This document shows, piece after piece, positions 26,742 through 34,691 of a stretch of 52,202 bases of DNA. The stretch comes from AEGEAN-183 sp964614345 (GTDB taxonomy: Bacteria; Pseudomonadota; Gammaproteobacteria; Magnimaribacterales; Magnimaribacteraceae): NCBI GenBank assembly GCA_964614345.1, contig CAZTLP010000005.1, positions 1-52,202 on the forward strand, written 5' to 3'. A program made the translations under genes and the position numbers. Numbering within the stretch: position 1 is the stretch's first letter; each line of letters begins with the position of its first letter. The notes beneath the pieces are model-generated. The model did no database searches. It saw only the letters and a program-made list of their open reading frames with translations, and had not been told where the DNA came from.

Positions 26742-27216
26742 TAAGAAGAAAAGCAGAAATTAAACCCGCTATAACATCATCCATCATTACTCCATAAGGG
26801 CTGTCTAATTTATCAAAATAACTTATAGGTTGCGGCTTCCAAATATCAAAAAATCTAAATAAAATAAATGACACAATAATCCAGGGCCAAAAAGATTCAA
26901 AAGCAACTAGTGGAAAAGTAGCTACCCACATTCCTACAAATTCATCCCAAACAAATATTTTTGCATCCTTTTCATTACTCATCGTTTTTTTATATAAGTA
27001 CAACCCAAAAAAGAAGCTAGTTACAACTAAAAAAACATATATGCAAAGAATAAAGATATAAGCAAAAGGTCTAAGAAAAGGAACGATTAAAAAATAAAAA
27101 ATTAGACTTGCTAATAAACTGCCTGCGGTTCCAGGAATTAATGGAGATAATCCACTACCAAAACCTATGGCAAACCAAGTTAAAGGTTTTTTTAGACTCG
27201 CTCTGTTTGTAGCCAC
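26716..27216 (-). CDS. pgpA: Phosphatidylglycerophosphatase A
   Basis: A 166-residue inner-membrane protein with several hydrophobic segments. PgpA motifs present are SPLIPGTAGSLLAS near residue 24, FVWDEFVGMWVA near 88, RFFDIWKPQPISYFDK near 122 and GVMMDDVIAGL near 142, including the acidic residues that bind Mg2+. It removes phosphate from PGP to make phosphatidylglycerol. It follows thiL after 3 bases, the usual thiL-pgpA pair. In Pseudomonas that pair lies after nusB; here it sits convergent to dxs. Confidence 0.93.
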   Translation of the reverse strand: MATNRASLKKPLTWFAIGFGSGLSPLIPGTAGSLLASLIFYFLIVPFLRPFAYIFILCIYVFLVVTSFFFGLYLYKKTMSNEKDAKIFVWDEFVGMWVATFPLVAFESFWPWIIVSFILFRFFDIWKPQPISYFDKLDSPYGVMMDDVIAGLISAFLLTIALLIFY

Positions 27217-27219
27217 AAT

Positions 27220-28170
27220 TTAAAAGTGTTGGTAGCCTGCAGAAGCTTTTAGAGAACCCCCTTCTGGGGTAATAATTTTCACTTCATCTCCTTTAATTAT
27301 CTTGCCTATTTCACTGATTGGTACTTTTTCCTGTTTAGATATCTCTTGTATTTCTTCTCGGTTAGTTTTTTCTGAAGTAAAAAGAATTTCGTAATCATCG
27401 CCTCTATTCATTTCATTTAAAGATAATGATTTAGATAAAAAAGTGGGGATCTTATCTAGAAATACATTGGCCCCAACTTTACTTGCTGTGCAAATGTGAT
27501 TTAAGTCTTGAAACAACCCATCAGAGACATCAATAGCTGATGATGCAATGTCTTTTAATTTAGAACTTATTCCAAATCTTATTTCTGGTCTTAGATATCT
27601 GCCCTTCTTTAAGTCCACTAAATTACCTTTCTTTATGCTATCAAGAGCAGAAGAAGCTTCACCTATCGTTCCAGTTAAGAAGATTAAATCATCCGCCCTA
27701 GCGCCCTTCCTGGTCAACGCCTTGCCTTCTTCAACATAACCTCCTACCTGGACAGAAATTGAAAGCTTACCTTTAGTCATATCACCTCCAATTAAAGGTA
27801 TCTTTAACTCACTGGAAATATCCTCAAGCCCTCTTTTAAAACCTAATAACCAATTATGATCATATTCTTCTAGAGAAAGGGCCAAAGTAAACCATGAAGG
27901 AGTAGCTCCACAAGCAGCTAAATCGCTAAGAGCTATTGAGACAGATCTATAGGCAATATCAGAAGCATGCATAGAACTTAAAAAGTGGACTCCTTGTATT
28001 GATGTATCTACAGAAATGACACTCTCTTTGTCTTTTGGAAGAGTGAGTACGGCGGCATCATCACCTACAGGAACTCTGATGCCCTGTTCTGCTAGGTATG
28101 CAGAACCGACATCAGAAAAATATTCCTTTATTATTTGGTGCTCGTTTAGAGTATCGAGACCTTTAACCAA
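27220..28170 (-). CDS. thiL: Thiamine-monophosphate kinase
   Basis: An AIR-synthase-fold kinase of about 317 residues. VGDDAAVL (Mg-ATP site) lies near the start, SALSDLAACGATPSWFTLALSLE in the middle (start SIALSDLAACG), GGDMTKGKLSISV for the second metal site, and AIDVSDGLFQDL further on. It phosphorylates thiamine phosphate to the cofactor form. The frame stays open upstream to a GTG at 28230, but that would overlap the thiolase gene by 53 bases and add a non-family N terminus. TTG at 28170, just after the thiolase stop, fits the usual ThiL start (NEHQIIKEYF) better. The start is not certain. Confidence 0.92.
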   Translation of the reverse strand: MVKGLDTLNEHQIIKEYFSDVGSAYLAEQGIRVPVGDDAAVLTLPKDKESVISVDTSIQGVHFLSSMHASDIAYRSVSIALSDLAACGATPSWFTLALSLEEYDHNWLLGFKRGLEDISSELKIPLIGGDMTKGKLSISVQVGGYVEEGKALTRKGARADDLIFLTGTIGEASSALDSIKKGNLVDLKKGRYLRPEIRFGISSKLKDIASSAIDVSDGLFQDLNHICTASKVGANVFLDKIPTFLSKSLSLNEMNRGDDYEILFTSEKTNREEIQEISKQEKVPISEIGKIIKGDEVKIITPEGGSLKASAGYQHF

Positions 28171-28177
28171 ATTTAAT

Positions 28178-29371
28178 TTACTCAGGTATTGACTCAAACA
28201 AACCGGTAGCTCCCATGCCTCCACCAACACACATGGTTACTATCCCGTATTTTCCACCCCTTCTTCTGAGTTCTCTAGTTAAATGTCCTACTTGCCTAGA
28301 TCCAGTCATACCAAAAGGATGACCTATTGCAATAGAACCACCATTAACATTTAGTTTTTCAGTGGGTAACCCAAGCTGATCTCTTATGTAAACGACTTGA
28401 GAAGCAAAAGCTTCGTTTAGTTCCCAAAGATCAATATCATCTACAGTTAGATTGGCAGACTTCAATAATTTAGGAATTGAATAAACAGGTCCTATGCCCA
28501 TTTCATCAGGTTGGCAACCTACTACTGTAAATCCTCGAAAATACGCTAAAGGTTTCACTCCCAACTCATTTGCCTTATCTTCACTCATAACCATAGTCAC
28601 AGAAGCGCCATCTGATAATTGAGAAGAATTACCAGCAGTCACAGATCCTTCTTCTGGATCAAAAACCGGATTAAGACTAGCTAGCCCTTCTAAAGTTGTT
28701 TCAGGTCTGTTGCAGTTATCTCTATCTACTACTTCATCAACTTCCTTTTCAGCACCAGTTTCTTTATTAACTAAAAGCATTTTAGTTTCCATGGGAATAA
28801 TTTCGTCATCAAAAAGGCCTTCATCTTGTGCTTTTGCACATCTTTCTTGGCTAGACAGAGCATATTCGTCTTGCGATTCTCTTGTTACTCCATACCTCTT
28901 AGCCACTGTTTCAGCTGTGGTTCCCATGGCGTGATAAATACCCGGAACTTCTTCAGCCAGTTTTTCGTTTATATACATATGCATATTACCCTTGCCTTGA
29001 GTAGTGCTTATAGACTCTACTCCACCAGCAATAATGCAGTCTGCAAAACCACTTTGTACTTGAGTCGCTGCCATAGCAACAGTCTGAAGACCAGAAGAAC
29101 AATACCTATTTACTGTAGTTCCTCCAACTTCTATAGGAAGTTTAGATAACACAGCAACATTTCTAGCAATATTGTGTCCCTGAGCTCCTTCTGGTGCACC
29201 ACAACCTAAAATCATATCTTCTACAATAGAAGGATCTACTTCAGGGTTCCTATCCATTAATGCATCAACAATATGAGCAGTCATGTTATCTGCTCTTGTT
29301 TGATTAAAGCCACCTCTAAAAGATTTTGCCAGACCGGTTCTGACACTATCTACTATTACTGCTTCTGCCAT
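28178..29371 (-). CDS. Acetyl-CoA acyltransferase (thiolase)
   Basis: A 397-residue thiolase. The acyl-accepting cysteine is in VNRYCSSGLQTVAMAA near residue 90, the catalytic histidine in NGGSIAIGHPFGMTGSRQVGH near 350 and the second cysteine in VTMCVGGGMGATGLFE near 381. It either cleaves 3-ketoacyl-CoA in beta-oxidation or condenses acetyl-CoA. No FadB-type partner gene is adjacent, so the pathway is not fixed by context. Upstream, 95 bases separate it from a small gene on the same strand. Downstream, thiL follows closely. Confidence 0.93.
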   Translation of the reverse strand: MAEAVIVDSVRTGLAKSFRGGFNQTRADNMTAHIVDALMDRNPEVDPSIVEDMILGCGAPEGAQGHNIARNVAVLSKLPIEVGGTTVNRYCSSGLQTVAMAATQVQSGFADCIIAGGVESISTTQGKGNMHMYINEKLAEEVPGIYHAMGTTAETVAKRYGVTRESQDEYALSSQERCAKAQDEGLFDDEIIPMETKMLLVNKETGAEKEVDEVVDRDNCNRPETTLEGLASLNPVFDPEEGSVTAGNSSQLSDGASVTMVMSEDKANELGVKPLAYFRGFTVVGCQPDEMGIGPVYSIPKLLKSANLTVDDIDLWELNEAFASQVVYIRDQLGLPTEKLNVNGGSIAIGHPFGMTGSRQVGHLTRELRRRGGKYGIVTMCVGGGMGATGLFESIPE

Positions 29372-29466
29372 AATTTCTCCTTAAAACCTTGTTTTATTAA
29401 TTTTGGGCGATTGATGTTAGGTTAGAGTTAAGGAATTGGCAAGCAAATAAGATAGCTCATGAAGAG

Positions 29467-29763
29467 TTACTTTTTCAAAGACTCCTTAAACCATTCAGGA
29501 ACAATATCAATTTCATATTTTCTAGCAAGTTTTACCAAAAAAGGAATGGTAATAGGTGCAAAAGGTAAAATAGTTAGAAACCCAAAGCCCAAATCTCTAA
29601 ATAGTTCTTTTAGTTGTTTGTTTGCTTGTTCTAGATCTTCTTCTTTAGTTTTACCTTGCGTATAGGAATAATAGGTTTTTAGCATTTCTTTAGTGCTTTC
29701 AGATTCTTGTTCTAGAGTATTTTTTAGTAAAACTAGAGCCTTTCTTATATTTCTTCCGAACAT
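29467..29763 (-). CDS. Small LETM1-like protein, hypothetical
   Basis: A 98-residue protein. The first 55 residues are charged and probably helical, rich in Lys and Glu. Residues 50-95 (KELFRDLGFGFLTILPF, then KLARKYEIDIVPEWF) resemble the C-terminal part of LETM1-like domains, where a hydrophobic LPG/PF stretch is followed by a (L/V)P-x-x-F motif. The family link is by eye and weak. One possible membrane-associated segment is present. The function is unknown. It is divergent from the PQQ alcohol dehydrogenase gene. Confidence 0.55.
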   Translation of the reverse strand: MFGRNIRKALVLLKNTLEQESESTKEMLKTYYSYTQGKTKEEDLEQANKQLKELFRDLGFGFLTILPFAPITIPFLVKLARKYEIDIVPEWFKESLKK

Positions 29764-29786
29764 ATTCTCAATTAACTGTCAGTTCC

Positions 29787-29815
29787 TTGTTTTTTATAAA
29801 TATTCATAAGATACT
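29787..29815 (+). promoter_or_regulatory. Putative sigma-70 promoter for the PQQ alcohol dehydrogenase
   Basis: TTGTTT (29787-29792) and GATACT (29810-29815) are separated by 17 bases, each a 4/6 match to the consensus. The leader would be about 40 bases. GGAG precedes the ATG at 29861 by about 8 bases. Assigned by eye. Confidence 0.3.
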
Positions 29816-29860
29816 AACAAACAACTTAAAAAATTAATAAACCCATCTGGAGTTAGAAAA

Positions 29861-32098
29861 ATGAATAGACCTTTCCCTTTTGCATTTACTTTAGGTGCAA
29901 TCGCAATCGTAGTTCTTTATTACCTCTTTTCGAATACTGAAGATACCACTCAAGAGAATGCTATTAAAGAAGAGATTAGCTCTCCAATAAGCTCTTCGTC
30001 TTCAGTTGGGCTTATAGATGATGAAAGAATTATCAATGCAGAAAGTGAGCCGGGAAACTGGATAGCTCACGGAAGAACATATGAAGAACAAAGATTTTCT
30101 CCTTTATTAAAAATTAATAAAGAAAGTGTTTCTGATCTTGGATTAGCTTGGTACAAAGATATGGGGACTAATAGAGCACTTGAAGCTACTCCTATTGTTG
30201 TTGATGGCATTATGTTTTTTACAAGTACTTGGAGTCGAGTTTATGCCGTAGAAGCCAAAACTGGAAAAACTATATGGAAATTTGATCCAGAAGTTCCAGG
30301 AGAATGGGCACGAAAAGCCTGTTGTGACATAGTCAATAGAGGAGTTGCTGTTTACGAAGGAAAAGTATTTTTTGCTAGCTTAGATGGAAGATTGTTTTCT
30401 CTTAATGCAGAAACAGGAGAAAAGATATGGGAAGTAGACACCATTACTGATCGTTCGAGAGCCTACACAATTACTGGTGCCCCTAGAGCAGCAAAAGGAA
30501 AGGTCTTTATAGGTAATGGAGGCGCTGAGTATGGAGTTAGGGGTTATGTAACAGCTTATGATTCTGAAACCGGTGAACAAGTATGGAGATTTTTTACTGT
30601 ACCTGGAGACCCATCCTTAGGATTCGAAGATCCTGCAATGGAAATGGCTGCTAAGACCTGGAAAGGAACTGATTGGTGGGAATTTGGTGGAGGAGGAACG
30701 GTTTGGAATTCAATTGTCTATGATCCAGATTTTAATAACGTTTATTTAGGAGTTGGAAATGGTTCTCCCTGGACAAGAGAAATCAGATCTCCTGGAGGAG
30801 GAGATAATTTATTCTTAGCTTCTATAGTTGCTGTTGATGCTGATACGGGTAAATACAAATGGCATTATCAAACTACTCCTGAAGATAATTGGGATTACAC
30901 TGCTGTGCAAGATATGGCTTTAGCTGATATGGAGGTAGATGGAGAACAGAAGAAAGTATTGCTGCAAGCTCCAAAAAATGGATTTTTCTATGTCATAGAT
31001 AGATCTAATGGGAAGGTGCTAAGAGCTCATCCTTTTGCAGCTGTTACTTGGGCTACGCATGTTGACCTAGAAACAGGAAGACCTGTTGAAAATCCTGATG
31101 TGGATTACTCTGAAAATGGATCTTTTGTTCTACCGGGACCTTTAGGTGCTCATAATTGGCAAGCAATGTCAGTGGACTTAGATTCGGGTCTTGTTTACAT
31201 ACCCGCTCAAGAAAATGCCTTCTTTTATGCCATTGATGAGAACTACAAGAAAACTGGTATTTACAAAAGAAATCCAGGCAGATGGAATATGGGTATAGAA
31301 ATGAGTTCTTTAGCCCAAAATGTACTTGCAAATCTAGAGTCAATGCCTGAGCCTGGAGGTTTTCTTAAAGCGTTTGACCCTTTAACTGGTGAAACTAAAT
31401 GGTCAGTACCCATTCCGCATTACTGGAATGGAGGAGTTCTAGGTACGGCAGGAGGACTGGTTTTTCAAGGAGATGCGTTAGGTATGTTCTCTGCTTACGA
31501 TAAAGAAACGGGAGAACGCTTATGGGAATTTAATACCTATACTTCTATGCTGGCACCTCCGATTTCTTTTGAAATAGATGGAGAACAGTATGTTTCAGTC
31601 TTAACAGGGTCTGGAGGTGGAGATTTGTTTGGAGGAGAGCCTCTACCGCCTATAGAGATACAAGCTTCTCTTACATACAATAATTTTGGAAGACTGTTGG
31701 TATTTAAACTGGGTGGTAAAGAGAAACTTCCTATTCCTGACGTAAGAGATACAACTATTCCTGAGCAAGCACTTGCCGATGCCAGTGTGGCCCAAATCCA
31801 GAATGGGGAAAGCAATTACAATCAATATTGCGCTGTTTGTCATGGCTTTGTAGTTAAATCTGCTGGCGGACTACCAGATTTAAGAAAGATGACTACAGGA
31901 ACCCATGATCTATTTAATAAGATAGTTCTCGAAGGAATACTGGGAAGCAATGGAATGGCTGGTTTTGCTGACGTTCTCTCAGAAGAAGAAGTGAGCAATA
32001 TTCACCATTATGTTAGAGCCAGAGCCCATGAAGACAGAGAGGTTGCTTTAGGAAATATGGAAGCTCCTCAGTTCACGTGGTTTGGTGAAGAAGACTAA
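29861..32098 (+). CDS. PQQ-dependent quinohemoprotein alcohol dehydrogenase
   Basis: A 745-residue periplasmic enzyme. An N-terminal signal/anchor helix (residues 7-24) precedes an eight-bladed PQQ propeller with repeated tryptophan-docking motifs such as AVEAKTGKTIWKFDP. The adjacent-cysteine pair C154-C155 (RKACCDIVNRG), which forms the rare vicinal disulfide under PQQ, is present, as is the Asp in PEDNWDYTAVQDM. A C-terminal cytochrome c domain has heme site C657-A-V-C660-H661 and probable Met699 ligand in SNGMAGF. This fits type II/III quinohemoprotein ADH, oxidising alcohols and passing electrons to the respiratory chain. No pqq biosynthesis or partner cytochrome gene is adjacent. Confidence 0.93.
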   Translation: MNRPFPFAFTLGAIAIVVLYYLFSNTEDTTQENAIKEEISSPISSSSSVGLIDDERIINAESEPGNWIAHGRTYEEQRFSPLLKINKESVSDLGLAWYKDMGTNRALEATPIVVDGIMFFTSTWSRVYAVEAKTGKTIWKFDPEVPGEWARKACCDIVNRGVAVYEGKVFFASLDGRLFSLNAETGEKIWEVDTITDRSRAYTITGAPRAAKGKVFIGNGGAEYGVRGYVTAYDSETGEQVWRFFTVPGDPSLGFEDPAMEMAAKTWKGTDWWEFGGGGTVWNSIVYDPDFNNVYLGVGNGSPWTREIRSPGGGDNLFLASIVAVDADTGKYKWHYQTTPEDNWDYTAVQDMALADMEVDGEQKKVLLQAPKNGFFYVIDRSNGKVLRAHPFAAVTWATHVDLETGRPVENPDVDYSENGSFVLPGPLGAHNWQAMSVDLDSGLVYIPAQENAFFYAIDENYKKTGIYKRNPGRWNMGIEMSSLAQNVLANLESMPEPGGFLKAFDPLTGETKWSVPIPHYWNGGVLGTAGGLVFQGDALGMFSAYDKETGERLWEFNTYTSMLAPPISFEIDGEQYVSVLTGSGGGDLFGGEPLPPIEIQASLTYNNFGRLLVFKLGGKEKLPIPDVRDTTIPEQALADASVAQIQNGESNYNQYCAVCHGFVVKSAGGLPDLRKMTTGTHDLFNKIVLEGILGSNGMAGFADVLSEEEVSNIHHYVRARAHEDREVALGNMEAPQFTWFGEED

Positions 32099-32102
32099 TT
32101 GA

Positions 32103-32663
32103 TTAATTTTCGAATTTGGTCTTAGGAGGTAAGCTCGGCGGAGCTACTTCTTGAAATTCAAAAGAAGGGTTTCCTTCCAGAGTATTGTTAGATTCTGAAT
32201 CTTCATAAGGATTTGCGTTTTCATCAAATTTATCAGCATCAAGAACTCCATAAGTTTTCTTACCATTCAATAGAGTCCCCTCTTCAAGTTGAAGCAAAGC
32301 CGATTGTGCTAATTTATGATTCTCTTCACTCCAGACTAGGCTAAAAGCTCTTGGGCTGCCTATAGGTATGCCCGCTTCATCTTGGTATCTTATCCAAAGA
32401 TTAATTTCCCCCTCTTTTTTAGTTAATTTATCTGGCTCATCTATAGAAACCCAAATAAGTCTAAATTCATCAGGAATCTCTTGTGTTGATGGCCATCCCA
32501 ATATCTGTTTATAACCCATCCAGGTGAATACATAAAAGGAGGCCATGATAAAAACAACAACCGTTTTTAATTTGTTTGAAAAAGTTGAATAAAGAAAAAA
32601 TATTAGGAGTAAGGCCGAAATGGCTACATAACCTAAAATCAAAAATATCCTTTCTTCAATCAC
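32103..32663 (-). CDS. Hypothetical membrane protein of an ExbB-like module
   Basis: A 186-residue protein I do not recognise. Two hydrophobic helices lie near residues 7-25 and 34-50. A soluble, mixed-charge region (about 60-185) follows, with FRLIWVSIDEPDKLTKKEGEI, WIRYQDEAGIPIGSPRAFSLVW and a proline-rich acidic end (FQEVAPPSLPPK). It is the third gene of a run starting with the ExbB-like gene; its ATG overlaps the stop of the ExbD-like gene by 4 bases (ATGA). The close coupling suggests that it works with that channel pair. Its 3' end is 4 bases from the convergent PQQ dehydrogenase gene. Confidence 0.75.
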   Translation of the reverse strand: MIEERIFLILGYVAISALLLIFFLYSTFSNKLKTVVVFIMASFYVFTWMGYKQILGWPSTQEIPDEFRLIWVSIDEPDKLTKKEGEINLWIRYQDEAGIPIGSPRAFSLVWSEENHKLAQSALLQLEEGTLLNGKKTYGVLDADKFDENANPYEDSESNNTLEGNPSFEFQEVAPPSLPPKTKFEN

Positions 32664-33292
32664 TTTTGTTCTTTTAAGGAAGATCTACCTAAAGCTTTGG
32701 TAAGCAACCTTTTTTGAATCTGATTTACGTCAGAAATATTCTTTTCTGAGTCTACTGAGAATCTAACAGCAGTTTTTTCATCCCCTACTCCTTCCAATTC
32801 ATGACTACCGTAATATACAAGCTCGACTTCAGGGTTAAGTTTTTCTACCTTAACGTCTACAGTCAAAGGTTGGTCATAATTTGCTTGATAGTGAAGAAGG
32901 TTAACTACGTATTCTCCAGATTGAAGAGCTCTAATGGTGATGGTTTCTTGATTGATAGGGTTTGAAATCGTAGCTCCATTAACATTCATCTTGTCTGCAA
33001 ATATTCCTCTGTCATCCCTATCTAAATGCATTAATCCAGTGTCTCGGTTGTGATACCAGACTAATCCTCCTTGGGGGCTTTCTACTATGGCATCTACATC
33101 ATCAGGGTGCTGATCGGGCCATCTAACTGAAATAAGAATTTCTGCTTTGGAGTCTATTTTGCCGCCGTCACTGGGATCTGAAATCAACATAAAAGCGATG
33201 GCAAACATGAAGGCAAAGCCTAAAAGAGAATTAAAAAGTAAATCTGTGAATGCGTCTTGTCCTTCTCCAGTTTTAAGGATTCTATGCTTCAT
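32660..33292 (-). CDS. ExbD/TolR-like single-pass membrane protein with periplasmic beta domain
   Basis: A 210-residue protein with one N-terminal helix (about residues 18-38). Before and within it reads DAFTDLLFNSLLGFAFMF. Asp17 followed by hydrophobic residues matches the position of the proton-carrying Asp of ExbD, TolR and MotB. The periplasmic part starts with an ISVRWPDQHPDDVDAIVESP stretch, then YHNRDTGLMHLDRDDRG, which recalls beta-sandwich domains of the DUF2135 kind; this link is by eye. It is neither a canonical TolR nor an OmpA-ended MotB. It lies between the ExbB-like gene (15-base gap) and the 186-residue gene (4-base overlap). Confidence 0.7.
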   Translation of the reverse strand: MKHRILKTGEGQDAFTDLLFNSLLGFAFMFAIAFMLISDPSDGGKIDSKAEILISVRWPDQHPDDVDAIVESPQGGLVWYHNRDTGLMHLDRDDRGIFADKMNVNGATISNPINQETITIRALQSGEYVVNLLHYQANYDQPLTVDVKVEKLNPEVELVYYGSHELEGVGDEKTAVRFSVDSEKNISDVNQIQKRLLTKALGRSSLKEQK

Positions 33293-33307
33293 TTGAATCC
33301 CTTAACC

Positions 33308-33901
33308 CTAGTCTCCAGAAGTAAGACCATTAATTAATTTGCTAAGTGATGAATCAAGCAAAAAATATTGGAACTTGAGCATGGTGCTGGTAATCAAACC
33401 AGAAAGTGTGGTGTACAAAGCAACTGCCATTCCTCCACTCATCGACGAGAGTAAAGGTTGTATTTTTTCCGGATCAAAGTCTTTCATTTCCCCAATAGGT
33501 AATAGCATCAAAATAAAACCAACGACAGTCCCCGTTAAGCCGAGTTTTAATAAAACATCGGAAACCATGTGACCCAGTGCGTGTCTATTCGATAGCTCGT
33601 CTTCAAGAATTCTTAACAGGTTTTGGCTTTCTAAAGAAGATTTAGACTCAACTGAGTTTAAGAATTCTGAAACCTTACCCTCTCCTTTTATTTCTAAATC
33701 TAAATTTCTGGCAATGTAAATCCAATGAAAAGTAGCAGCTGCATAAATTCCTAAAATGAGAATGGAGATTTTGCTTCTGTCTGATTCAAATATTAGGTTC
33801 AAAAGATTGAGATCATAAAGCACATAAAAAGAAAAAAATATTACGGTAAGTAAGATAATTGATCTTTGTAGAAGATATTGAGGTTTAGCTGTTTTTATCA
33901 C
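33308..33901 (-). CDS. MotA/TolQ/ExbB-family proton channel protein
   Basis: A 197-residue protein with four predicted helices near residues 12-31, 45-64, 117-136 and 154-176. The last two carry the family core: KLGLTGTVVGFILML and SGGMAVALYTTLSGLITSTM, matching the GLxGTVxG and (A/V)AL.TT..GL patterns of ExbB/TolQ with their pore threonines. Short for a TolQ and without tol-pal neighbours, it starts a three-gene run with an ExbD-like and a third membrane protein. It probably uses the proton gradient to drive the partner's periplasmic domain. What it energises is unknown. Confidence 0.8.
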   Translation of the reverse strand: MIKTAKPQYLLQRSIILLTVIFFSFYVLYDLNLLNLIFESDRSKISILILGIYAAATFHWIYIARNLDLEIKGEGKVSEFLNSVESKSSLESQNLLRILEDELSNRHALGHMVSDVLLKLGLTGTVVGFILMLLPIGEMKDFDPEKIQPLLSSMSGGMAVALYTTLSGLITSTMLKFQYFLLDSSLSKLINGLTSGD

Positions 33902-33981
33902 TGAATTATATTAATACCGGTGACTCATTAATTTATGTCCCTATCTTGTAGAATAACTAATTATCACTAACAGTTCTATAC

Positions 33982-34635
33982 ATGAATAAATCTGAAAAAG
34001 TTGAATTCATATCCGAGTCATTAAATAAACTCTACCCAAACCCTCCTATTCCTTTAAATCATGATTCAGTTTTTACACTTTTAATAGCCGTGATCCTTTC
34101 AGCCCAGTGCACCGATATAAGAGTAAATTTAGTTACGCGTGAATTATTTAAAAAAGCCAACAGCCCCAAAAAAATGATAAAACTTGGTAGAAAGGAAATA
34201 CGAAGGATCATCAAACCCTGTGGATTATCACCGCAAAAGTCTAAAGCTCTATTCGAACTCTCAAAAATTCTTATCAAGGATTTTAAAGGGCAAGTACCCG
34301 ATTCTTTTGAAGCATTGGAGACATTACCGGGTGTGGGCCACAAAACTGCTTCTGTTGTTATGAGTCAGGGCTTTGGCCACTACGCTTTTCCTGTGGATAC
34401 GCATATTCATAGATTGACACAAAGATGGGGCTTAACAAACGGCAAAAATGTTAAGCAAACTGAAAAAGATTTAAAAAGACTGTTTCCAGAAGAACAATGG
34501 AACAAACTGCATATACAAATAATTATGTACGGCAGAGAATTCTGTACAGCAAGAGGATGTGATGGAATTACATGCGATATTTGTTCGAAAATTAATGCCA
34601 ATAGAAAACGGCCCATAAAAACAAAGAAACCATAA
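33982..34635 (+). CDS. nth: Endonuclease III
   Basis: A 217-residue HhH-GPD glycosylase. The helix-hairpin-helix LPGVGHKTASVVM holds the catalytic lysine K121. AFPVDTHIHRL holds the catalytic D139. The C-terminal cysteines are C188, C193, C198 and C201 (CX4CX4CX2C), not the CX6CX2CX5C of E. coli Nth, so the iron-sulfur loop is a variant. It removes oxidised pyrimidines and nicks AP sites. It is divergent from the ExbB-like gene and precedes glyA, which has its own promoter. In many gammaproteobacteria nth follows the rnf genes; it does not here. Confidence 0.93.
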   Translation: MNKSEKVEFISESLNKLYPNPPIPLNHDSVFTLLIAVILSAQCTDIRVNLVTRELFKKANSPKKMIKLGRKEIRRIIKPCGLSPQKSKALFELSKILIKDFKGQVPDSFEALETLPGVGHKTASVVMSQGFGHYAFPVDTHIHRLTQRWGLTNGKNVKQTEKDLKRLFPEEQWNKLHIQIIMYGREFCTARGCDGITCDICSKINANRKRPIKTKKP

Positions 34636-34643
34636 ATTAACCA

Positions 34644-34672
34644 CTGAGATGTTATGAGTCGTTGGGTATAAT
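34644..34672 (+). promoter_or_regulatory. Putative sigma-70 promoter for glyA
   Basis: CTGAGA (34644-34649) and a perfect TATAAT (34667-34672) are separated by 17 bases. Transcription would start near 34679, only about 13 bases before the glyA ATG at 34692, and no clear Shine-Dalgarno is seen in that short leader. Assigned by eye. Confidence 0.5.
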
Positions 34673-34691
34673 TGCACTTCTCTAAAAAATT

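Noticed and set aside
28171..28230. Longer thiL starting with GTG at 28230
   Set aside because: It would add 20 residues unlike ThiL and overlap the thiolase gene by 53 bases. TTG at 28170 gives a family-like N terminus, though the start remains uncertain.
32103..33901. Zorya-type anti-phage defence system
   Set aside because: ZorA/ZorB are ExbB/MotB-like, but ZorB ends in an OmpA-like domain and the system has a helicase and other effectors. Neither is present here; the third gene is a small membrane protein.
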